From Cuniculiplasma sp. (GTDB lineage Archaea > Thermoplasmatota > Thermoplasmata > Thermoplasmatales > Thermoplasmataceae): 5,627 nt of DNA. The notes beneath the pieces were generated by a model. It worked only from the letters and a program-made list of their open reading frames with translations, was not told the DNA's origin and did no database searches. The position numbers were made by a program, and so were the translations under genes. How positions within the stretch are numbered: position 1 is the first letter of the stretch; each line of letters opens with the position of its first letter. Below are positions 1 to 5,150 of this stretch, piece by piece. The stretch is from NCBI GenBank assembly GCA_023256455.1, contig JAGDXN010000075.1, forward strand, positions 7,233 through 12,859, in the 5' to 3' direction.

Positions 1-622
1 TGCCTGGGGATTGTTCTTTACAACAGCATCCTTTGCTGTAACAGTTCCATCCGCAATTACCGTATTCAATTATATAGCAACAATGTGGAGTGCAGAAAAA
101 ATCCGTCTTACCGTTCCAATGCTCTTTGTAATCAATGGAATATTTGATTTCATAATTGGAGGTATAACTGGCGTAATGCAATCAATGCTTGTGATTAATG
201 AGGAAGTCCATGGAACCTACTGGGTAACTGGTCACTTTCATTTCATATTCATGGGTATAACCACAGGAATTGCATTTGCTGCCATATACATGATATGGCC
301 TTCATTGACAAGTGGAAGGAAGTATGATCAGAGGCTTGCAAACTGGCACTTTACACTTACTGCCATTGGCTCATTTGTCATGTCCATAGGCTGGACAGTT
401 GGAGGTTTCCTCGGAATGCCAAGGTACGTTTCAGGGTACTTTGCAAGATTCCAGGTATACCAGGATATTGCCATAGCAGGGGGAGTCATCATAGGAATAG
501 GCCAGTTATTCTTCCTGGCTAATTTGATAAAGTCCCTGCTTGAGGAGCCAAGCACATCCCCATCCAATGTTCTCGAGGATGTATACAAGCTCCCATCACC
601 AGGTGCAGTAGGAGGTGAATAA
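1..622 (+). CDS. Haem-copper terminal oxidase subunit I, C-terminal part (5' truncated by window)
   Basis: Catalytic subunit of a proton-pumping O2-reducing oxidase in the cytoplasmic membrane. Only about the last 206 residues are visible; reading is open from base 2. The key evidence is the His-Phe-His pair of helix X (codons at 233-235 and 239-241) within TGHFHF, which supplies axial ligands to the low-spin haem and the haem of the binuclear centre. The upstream VFNYIATMW segment and downstream MPRYV segment match conserved positions of subunit I, and five or six hydrophobic helices follow in order. The context VHGTYWVTGHFHF, then WPSLTSGR, looks more like B-type (ba3) oxidases than A-type ones, which usually read AHFHY here. 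The CuB ligands and proton channels lie outside the window, so the type is inferred. The final codons GGA-GGT-GA double as the Shine-Dalgarno of the next gene, one base beyond the TAA. Family assignment is very secure. Confidence 0.95.
   Translation, partial: AWGLFFTTASFAVTVPSAITVFNYIATMWSAEKIRLTVPMLFVINGIFDFIIGGITGVMQSMLVINEEVHGTYWVTGHFHFIFMGITTGIAFAAIYMIWPSLTSGRKYDQRLANWHFTLTAIGSFVMSIGWTVGGFLGMPRYVSGYFARFQVYQDIAIAGGVIIGIGQLFFLANLIKSLLEEPSTSPSNVLEDVYKLPSPGAVGGE
611..617 (+). promoter_or_regulatory. Shine-Dalgarno site fixing the cupredoxin start
   Basis: GGAGGTG lies six bases before the ATG at 624 and is embedded in the last sense codons of oxidase subunit I. It selects ATG 624 over the in-frame GTG at 615, which lies inside this site. 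The arrangement implies translational coupling of the two oxidase genes. Confidence 0.75.
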
Positions 623-623
623 A

Positions 624-1253
624 ATGGTTGAAAAAGAAAAGAAATCCATAAGGGGAGCGACTTATGGAATAATTATAATTTTGCTAATTGCTCTCTCATT
701 GACATTTGTGCTTTCAGCACCTACTCAGACGGCAGGAGGATTGACAGATCCGTCCAACCTTCCGATTAAGGGTTACGTTAACATTACATTATGGGCTGAT
801 GCAGCCGGTTGGGACACAAATCATGGACCGGTAAACCCAACTATCTATATTCCTCTTGATTACATGGTAAACTTCACAGTAATCGAAGAGGATGGGCTTC
901 CTCACACGCTTACAATAAACAAGGGACCAAAGGAGAACAGCGCCACATTGACTCTTGTGACAACGGGTCAGCTCACACAGGTTATAGGCCATAAAGCCCA
1001 CGCACACTATGAGTTCTTTAAAACTGGCGTGTATACATACTGGTGCACAGTACATCCAACCACAATGGTAGGTCAGATAGTTGTAAACAGCACAGCATCG
1101 AACAGCACAGCAAACAGTTCTGCCTGCCTCTCAAATTCCGTACACCACAACAATGAATTTAACAAACTCAATTATCTGATGCCATTTCAGTCCATAATTG
1201 AAATGGCAAAAGCCAATATAAATAATCAAGTAATGACCACAACGGTGTTCTGA
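624..1253 (+). CDS. Membrane-anchored blue-copper protein (cupredoxin) in the subunit II position
   Basis: Predicted 209-residue electron carrier or oxidase subunit facing outside. A short charged N-terminus is followed by one membrane helix (about residues 13-32), then a linker and a cupredoxin fold (about 50-154). Copper ligands can be read directly: H94 in LPHTL, then C141, H144 and M148 in CTVHPTTM. This is the mononuclear type-1 pattern (His, Cys-x2-His-x3-Met). Subunit II of ordinary cytochrome oxidases carries two Cys in this loop (CuA), so this protein probably takes or passes single electrons through a blue-copper centre. The single N-terminal anchor matches B-type subunit II. It might be called sulfocyanin-, amicyanin- or CoxB-like, and I cannot choose between these. 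After the fold comes an Asn/Ser/Thr-rich segment with NST and NSS sequons (155-166) and a tail of about 43 residues with no recognisable fold. The tail may be out of frame (see findings). Cupredoxin assignment is secure; the subunit II role is inferred from position. Confidence 0.85.
   Translation: MVEKEKKSIRGATYGIIIILLIALSLTFVLSAPTQTAGGLTDPSNLPIKGYVNITLWADAAGWDTNHGPVNPTIYIPLDYMVNFTVIEEDGLPHTLTINKGPKENSATLTLVTTGQLTQVIGHKAHAHYEFFKTGVYTYWCTVHPTTMVGQIVVNSTASNSTANSSACLSNSVHHNNEFNKLNYLMPFQSIIEMAKANINNQVMTTTVF
1086..1112 (+). repeat. Short tandem repeat coding for NSTA-S-NSTA
   Basis: The 12-base unit AACAGCACAGCA occurs at 1086-1097 and again at 1101-1112 with TCG between them (period 15). It lies in frame at the exit of the cupredoxin fold and encodes a Ser/Thr/Asn linker with two N-glycosylation sequons. 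Such repeats are prone to slippage, which matters for reading the tail downstream. Confidence 0.7.
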
Positions 1254-2126
1254 TTGCAAAATGAATCAAAATTCTCTTTTTTAAACAATGCATTTAAGCT
1301 CGAAATTACATTTTTGATAGATCTTGTGGCCATAGCTGGATTCTTTACCATATCTAATCCATTGTCCCATATTATTCTTTTAGTTCCACTCATATTCTCA
1401 GGAACTCTTGCTTCCATGGCAGCCGGGATATTCAACAATCTTTATGATGTAGATATTGATTCCAAGATGCAAAGAGTTTCCAAAAGGAGGACCTTTGTTT
1501 CTAAGGAAAGGGGCAGTCTGACTGCATTAATGATTCTATTCCTGATTTTATCCTCCTCGGTAGCAATTCTGTTCCTCAACATATATACATTAATTTTCAT
1601 AATGCTAGGTTTTGTGAGTTATGCTATCCTCTATACCATATATCTTAAGAGGAGAACAGATCTCAACATTGTCATAGGCGGTATAGCAGGGAGTTTTCCG
1701 GCCCTTGCAGGCGGATCCGTGATAAATGGTATTCCAACAATCAGTTCCATATTCGTCGCAGCCATAGTATTTCTATGGACGCCAACCCATTTTTGGTCTC
1801 TTGCAATCAAATATACCGATGATTATAAGGCTGCAAACATTCCCATGTTGCCTGCAACAAGGGGAATTGAGTCAACCCGGTTCTGGATTCTCATAAATTC
1901 CACCATACTTCTCATTTTCATGGCCATACCTGTGTTTTATCCTCTGATTGAAAGCGGCATCCTGTTTAGAGTACTATCCATACCTTTGGCATTGATTCTA
2001 ATGATTCCATCTGTGGTTTATTACGTCAAGAAAGGTGGAGAGAAGCAGTATAGAAAGCTATTCTCAGCATCCAATACATTTCTTAGCATTGCATTAATAA
2101 TTATTGTTCTCTCCGCCATTTCCTGA
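1254..2126 (+). CDS. ctaB: Haem IX prenyltransferase (protoheme farnesyltransferase, haem O synthase)
   Basis: Integral-membrane UbiA-family enzyme that transfers a prenyl chain from its diphosphate to the vinyl group of protohaem, giving haem O or a related archaeal haem for the oxidase. The first Asp-rich motif is NxxxDxxxD (N61, D65, D69), which binds Mg-prenyl diphosphate. It is followed by the signature YLKRRTDLNIVIGGIAGSFP (130-149), then WTPTHFW (175-181; usually WTPPHFW) and DYKAANIPMLP (190-200), all characteristic of CtaB/Cox10 rather than other UbiA enzymes. About eight or nine membrane helices; 290 residues is the usual length. The start is TTG, immediately after the TGA of the cupredoxin gene and in the same frame. 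It places about 15 residues before helix 1, as expected, and only a weak GGTG (1244-1247) serves as ribosome site. No in-frame ATG exists between that TGA and helix 1. The usual Lys-Pro-Arg before helix 1 is replaced by KLEIT. In archaea the chain could be geranylgeranyl-like rather than farnesyl, which the sequence does not show. Confidence 0.93.
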   Translation: MQNESKFSFLNNAFKLEITFLIDLVAIAGFFTISNPLSHIILLVPLIFSGTLASMAAGIFNNLYDVDIDSKMQRVSKRRTFVSKERGSLTALMILFLILSSSVAILFLNIYTLIFIMLGFVSYAILYTIYLKRRTDLNIVIGGIAGSFPALAGGSVINGIPTISSIFVAAIVFLWTPTHFWSLAIKYTDDYKAANIPMLPATRGIESTRFWILINSTILLIFMAIPVFYPLIESGILFRVLSIPLALILMIPSVVYYVKKGGEKQYRKLFSASNTFLSIALIIIVLSAIS

Positions 2127-2135
2127 AGGTCAAAA

Positions 2136-2792
2136 ATGAATCATCTGAATCTTTCTAACAGGGGCAGATTTCTTTTATATATATTTTTTCAGTTTTCGAT
2201 TATCCTTACAAATTATATCTTTTACAGATTTCCAGATGAGGGTGTTTATGCGTATTACACGATTCAGGCAATACCACTCATAGAATTGCTCAGTTTCGGC
2301 TTTTTAATTCAAGGTGGAAAGAGTGTGTTGAAATCTCTTTCCTCCATTCTATGGATATCCGTTTTTTTCTTTGGAATAGTTTTCTGGGCCTATGCAATAT
2401 TTGTCACACAGGTTAATATCACACATGAGGAGCTTCTCTATTTGATAGAAATAATATATTTTCCTGCCTTTGTGGAGCAGTTCAATTTTTCTGTTATAGG
2501 TGTGGAAATTGGTTCGACAATACTAAAAAAAGGTTCCGCTGCCCTTCTTGCGGTCTTTTTCTATGGGCTCTATTACTTTGTTATTCTGATTAACGATGTG
2601 AGAGGTTTCCCGGGAATCTATTTCTGGTTCTTTATTCTTGATTCTGTAGGCGTTGGAATAATTTATATTACTCTTTATTCCGTTTCAAAATCCATATGGC
2701 TCCCAATGATCGTTGAAATATCGTTCATAATGAGTGTGATTTTTATTCCTCCTCTTCCTGCCGCATTCTTCTACACGTTTGTGCCTTCCTGA
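2136..2792 (+). CDS. Seven-helix membrane protein, possibly a CPBP/CAAX-protease-like fold without catalytic residues
   Basis: I do not firmly recognise this 218-residue protein. It has about seven hydrophobic segments (near 10-30, 38-58, 66-90, 98-122, 133-152, 158-182, 186-212), is very rich in Phe, Ile and Tyr, and has almost no soluble loops. The second half resembles the core of CPBP (CAAX protease/bacteriocin-processing) intramembrane peptidases in layout: PAFVEQ (110-115) where the family has P-x-x-EE, then a Gly-containing turn and basic KKG, FYGLY (142-146) for FxxxH, and SIWLPMIVE (186-194) for S-I-W-x-P-I-x-x-H. The catalytic EE, Arg and both His are replaced (E114-Q115, S119, Y146, E194), so any such homolog should be inactive as a protease. 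It begins 9 bases after ctaB, with AGGT at 2127-2130 five bases before the ATG, so it belongs to the oxidase operon. A role in haem or oxidase assembly is only a guess from position. Confidence 0.6.
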   Translation: MNHLNLSNRGRFLLYIFFQFSIILTNYIFYRFPDEGVYAYYTIQAIPLIELLSFGFLIQGGKSVLKSLSSILWISVFFFGIVFWAYAIFVTQVNITHEELLYLIEIIYFPAFVEQFNFSVIGVEIGSTILKKGSAALLAVFFYGLYYFVILINDVRGFPGIYFWFFILDSVGVGIIYITLYSVSKSIWLPMIVEISFIMSVIFIPPLPAAFFYTFVPS

Positions 2793-2803
2793 ATTCACAT
2801 TAT

Positions 2804-2812
2804 GTTTAAGTA
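2804..2812 (+). promoter_or_regulatory. TATA-like element of the thiamine operon
   Basis: GTTTAAGTA lies between the stop at 2792 and the riboswitch. Archaeal transcription starts roughly 25 bases past the TATA centre, which puts the start near 2830-2835, at the 5' edge of the TPP aptamer. The spacing fits well, but the match to a TATA box is moderate and no clear BRE is visible. No intrinsic terminator (hairpin plus T-run) for the preceding oxidase operon is seen in 2793-2828, so some read-through is possible. Confidence 0.45.
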
Positions 2813-2828
2813 CAGGCCATAACTCACA

Positions 2829-2914
2829 GGTTGTAAGGGGGAGCCGAAAGGCTGAGAGGATCTTAAGGATCGACCCTGTGAACCTGATCCGGATAATGCC
2901 GGCGGAGGGAAATC
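2829..2914 (+). ncRNA. TPP riboswitch (THI element)
   Basis: Thiamine-pyrophosphate-sensing aptamer in the leader of the transporter gene. The conserved parts are in order: GGGG (2837-2840) pairing with ACCC (2873-2876) as P2; a minimal P3 of AGCC/GGCT closed by a GAAA loop (2842-2853); the CTGAGA core (2852-2857) that recognises the pyrimidine; a small extra hairpin of two GATC halves (2859-2862, 2868-2871); GAACCTGATC; P5 of CCGG (2889-2892) with CCGG (2899-2902) around ATAATG; and GCGGAGGGAA. CCT (2883-2885) pairs with AGG (2906-2908) as P4. P1 is weak: at best GGTT (2829-2832) with AATC (2911-2914). There is no separate expression platform; the aptamer runs into the ATG at 2915 and contains the ribosome site, so TPP binding should block translation of the transporter and perhaps the coupled genes after it. 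The assignment is near certain from sequence; the mechanism is inferred. Confidence 0.96.
2904..2909 (+). promoter_or_regulatory. Shine-Dalgarno site built into the riboswitch
   Basis: GGAGGG ends five bases before the ATG at 2915 and overlaps the 3' half of P4 and the conserved AGGGAA of the aptamer. Ligand-bound folding would hide it, while the free RNA could expose it. It also fixes the start of the transporter gene. Confidence 0.8.
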
Positions 2915-4159
2915 ATGGATAGGGAAATAAAAATTAATGGAAATCGAGACAGAGATCTAAAGGGCAAAAATATTCTATTCATAATGTCAGGTAGTCTGTC
3001 CATGTTCCTGTGGGGTATGGTTCTTTATCTTTCTGTTTCTGTATATGATCTTGAACCCCTTCCCACCGGATATAATTTTCTTTATCCTATTATGGCAGAT
3101 GCATCCCTTCTAACAGGAAACCTTTTTTTCGGCCATATTTCCGATATATACGGAAGAAAGGTTCCCTTTATTTTCTCCTCTGTCCTATCATCCACAGGCA
3201 TAATGTTTGCATCCATTTCCCAGAATTATGTAGAAATGAGTCTTTCCATATTTTTAGCCAATTTTACACTGGGTGGGGAAGAAACTGTTTTGTTATCATA
3301 TATATTTGAACTCTTCCGGAATCCATTAAGATCAAGATTAATCATATGGATCACAAACATGGCCAATGCAGGAGTATTTTTCACTGCATTTTCCGTTTAT
3401 TTCCTTTCAGATCATACTGTTCAGATAAGGTATTTTCTTGGTCTGTCCTCTCTCATAATCTTAATTTTGATTCTCCTGACACGCCTCAGGTTTCAGGAAA
3501 GTGGAAAATGGATAGAGTCAAGAAAGAATGGAAACAAAAATTTTGATTTTGAAGAGAAGGCCAAAGAGGTATGGAATTACAGTGGGAAGCATTTCAAAAT
3601 CCTGTCATACTTTGAGCAACTTTCCACAGGTACAGTCATAATTACAGGATTTTTTCTGGTAAATATTTACTTTGGTTACATATATTCAAATGAGCCATAC
3701 TATGTGAGCATGGTAACAACCCTTGCAGGTACAGTTAGTGGGATCATTCTTGGAGTATTTTCAAAGAGGCTTCCTCATAAAATAATCCCTCTCCTATCCT
3801 TTCCATCAATGGCCATTCTTGTGGTATCTGCGGCAATTTTATCATTCTATTCTCTCATATCCCTGAGCATCATAATTGTCATTCTCACAGCCAGGAGTTT
3901 TATGTCTGAAATAGGTTGGGCAAGTAGAGATCTGCTTCAGACGGAACTTACTTTTACAGAATATCGGTCAAGGCATATTGCCTATGTCAGGAGTTTTTCT
4001 TATACAATTCTAATTTTCCTTTACTATGTGGTATTTGTGCTCCATCCATCCCTCACAATATACCTTATCATTATAAGTGTTGTAGAAATCACAGGAGCAT
4101 TGGGGGCCATAGCCTGGTATTTCGGAGGTGTTGAAACTGGCAGAAAGGACATTTCATAG
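2915..4159 (+). CDS. MFS transporter, sugar-porter-like; predicted thiamine or thiamine-precursor uptake
   Basis: Secondary carrier of 414 residues with twelve predicted membrane helices in two halves and a cytoplasmic loop (about 193-225) rich in Lys, Glu and Asn between helices 6 and 7. MFS motif A is GHISDIYGRK (73-82) after helix 2. A sugar-porter-like pattern GGEE..(Y129)..E132..P137..R139-x-R141 follows helix 4 and is echoed in the second half by E344-x4-EYRSR (349-353). Substrate cannot be read from the sequence. The TPP riboswitch directly before the gene and thiE downstream point to thiamine or one of its moieties. As I recall, comparative genomics predicted such a riboswitch-controlled MFS carrier (ThiT1) in Thermoplasma relatives. 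Start ATG is set by GGAGGG within the riboswitch. The 3' end overlaps the next gene by about 30 bases, implying coupled translation. MFS family is secure; substrate moderately so. Confidence 0.88.
   Translation: MDREIKINGNRDRDLKGKNILFIMSGSLSMFLWGMVLYLSVSVYDLEPLPTGYNFLYPIMADASLLTGNLFFGHISDIYGRKVPFIFSSVLSSTGIMFASISQNYVEMSLSIFLANFTLGGEETVLLSYIFELFRNPLRSRLIIWITNMANAGVFFTAFSVYFLSDHTVQIRYFLGLSSLIILILILLTRLRFQESGKWIESRKNGNKNFDFEEKAKEVWNYSGKHFKILSYFEQLSTGTVIITGFFLVNIYFGYIYSNEPYYVSMVTTLAGTVSGIILGVFSKRLPHKIIPLLSFPSMAILVVSAAILSFYSLISLSIIIVILTARSFMSEIGWASRDLLQTELTFTEYRSRHIAYVRSFSYTILIFLYYVVFVLHPSLTIYLIIISVVEITGALGAIAWYFGGVETGRKDIS
4124..4130 (+). promoter_or_regulatory. Strong Shine-Dalgarno whose start codon is ambiguous
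   Basis: GGAGGTG sits near the end of the MFS gene. The nearest in-frame starts of the next gene are GTG 4128 (inside this site) and TTG 4131 (two bases after GGAGG), both too close for normal spacing. CTG 4137 is at a good distance but is a rare start codon. Confidence 0.5.
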
Positions 4160-5150
4160 AATTGGAAAATTAAGTTCTGACGAGCTTGATAAAAAAATTA
4201 TAGGTAAAATTCATAATAAAAGAACTGCTCTTGGCCCAAGGGCAGGGGTTGACTATGGGATATATGGTTCAGATTCAAACAAAATAATACTGACAACTGA
4301 CCCCCTATCCTGTCATTTACCTCTTGGGATGGAATTTGCCTCTAAGTTTGGTTTCCATATTATTCTTGCAGATTTCATGGCATCTGGCAACTTACCTGAA
4401 TTTTTAACAGCTACACTTGTAATTCCAGAAAGCTTTTCGGATGATGATCTGGAAAGGTACTGGAGTTCCTTTACAGCAGAATCGGATAGATGGAATATAG
4501 ATATTGTTACGGGCCATACGGGAAGATATCCTTCAGCCAGGCTCCCTTTAATTGGTTCTGTGACAATGGGCGGGTTACAAAGGTCCATTCCTCCAGACCC
4601 TTCAAAAGCCCAGTCAGGGGATGATCTTTATATAATGGGCATTCCTGGAATTCAGGCGGCAGTGATTATTGCATCTTACGAAAAAGATGGTGATAAGGAC
4701 ATTTTGAGAAATAAAATATTGGGGATGAAGAACGAACTTATCGCTTCAGAAAAAATCCTGAAAGTGTTGAATTTCAACGAAGAGAAAGGAGGAATTTTTG
4801 CAATCCATGATGTAACGGAGGGTGGATTAATCAATGCCCTTTATGAAATTGCAGATGTATGTTCTGCCGATCTGGAACTGGATTCTGAAAAATTGAATAT
4901 GAATGAAGATGTAAATAGATATCTGAATATGCACAATATTGATCCTCTCCGAACTACCAGTGAGGGATGCTTTATCATTGGTGTTAAGAAGGATGAAAGT
5001 GCCAGTTTTCAAAGTTTTATGAATTCTCAGGGAATAAACGCCATAAGAATGGGTTCTTTGGGAAAGAAAAAGGGTGGAGATGTTTATGTTGACGGAACAA
5101 TCAGGAAAAATGTAACAGGGGATCCATACTGGGAGGCAGTGAGAAAATGA
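4128..5150 (+). CDS. AIR-synthase-related ATP-binding protein (PurM/HypE/ThiL superfamily), candidate thiamine-phosphate kinase
   Basis: Soluble enzyme of up to 340 residues with the two-domain layout of the PurM/SelD/HypE/ThiL superfamily. The N-terminal domain has GPRAGVD (36-42), TTDPL (56-60), ADFMASG (81-87; equivalent to the NDxxAxGA stretch) and TGHT (128-131). The C-terminal domain has HDVTEGG (227-233), a Glu at 240, IDPL (271-274) and SEGCF (278-282). The Asp, His-Asp and Glu-Gly residues are those that hold ATP-Mg in relatives. It lacks the C-terminal Cys tail of HypE and does not show the GDDAA and GGD motifs usual in ThiL, so it is an uncharacterised branch. Its place between a TPP-controlled transporter and thiE suggests it phosphorylates thiamine phosphate to TPP or handles a thiamine intermediate; that is inference. 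Start is uncertain: GTG 4128, TTG 4131 or CTG 4137, and the conserved fold only begins near GKL (13-15). It overlaps the MFS gene by about 30 bases and thiE by four (ATGA). Confidence 0.85.
   Translation: MLKLAERTFHRIGKLSSDELDKKIIGKIHNKRTALGPRAGVDYGIYGSDSNKIILTTDPLSCHLPLGMEFASKFGFHIILADFMASGNLPEFLTATLVIPESFSDDDLERYWSSFTAESDRWNIDIVTGHTGRYPSARLPLIGSVTMGGLQRSIPPDPSKAQSGDDLYIMGIPGIQAAVIIASYEKDGDKDILRNKILGMKNELIASEKILKVLNFNEEKGGIFAIHDVTEGGLINALYEIADVCSADLELDSEKLNMNEDVNRYLNMHNIDPLRTTSEGCFIIGVKKDESASFQSFMNSQGINAIRMGSLGKKKGGDVYVDGTIRKNVTGDPYWEAVRK

Noticed and set aside
1251..1253. TGA decoded as selenocysteine joining the cupredoxin and ctaB.
   Set aside because: No Sec-family homology at this position and no visible SECIS-like element; the protein start immediately after it explains the layout more simply.
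2793..2828. Possible transcription terminator of the oxidase operon.
   Set aside because: I see no stem-loop and no run of T residues on the coding strand.
2859..2871. GATC inverted repeat as a terminator or an operator.
   Set aside because: It lies between P3 and the 3' half of P2, where TPP aptamers often carry a variable extra hairpin, and it is not followed by a T-run.
2896..2922. Eight-codon upstream reading frame starting at the ATG inside the riboswitch (ATAATGCC) and ending just past the transporter start.
   Set aside because: The AUAAUGCC sequence is a conserved part of TPP aptamers, so the ATG is explained by RNA structure; no ribosome site precedes it.
3346..3546. 66-codon + strand reading frame within the MFS gene.
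   Set aside because: Its Cys/His/Phe-rich product looks like an out-of-frame shadow of a convincing membrane protein, with no own ribosome site or recognisable motif.
4313..4588. 91-codon minus-strand reading frame opposite the AIR-related gene; similar minus-strand frames lie at 328-588, 789-1055, 1226-1438, 4827-5012 and 5084-5347.
   Set aside because: All lie opposite well-supported genes, lack motifs or plausible promoters and are of the length expected by chance.
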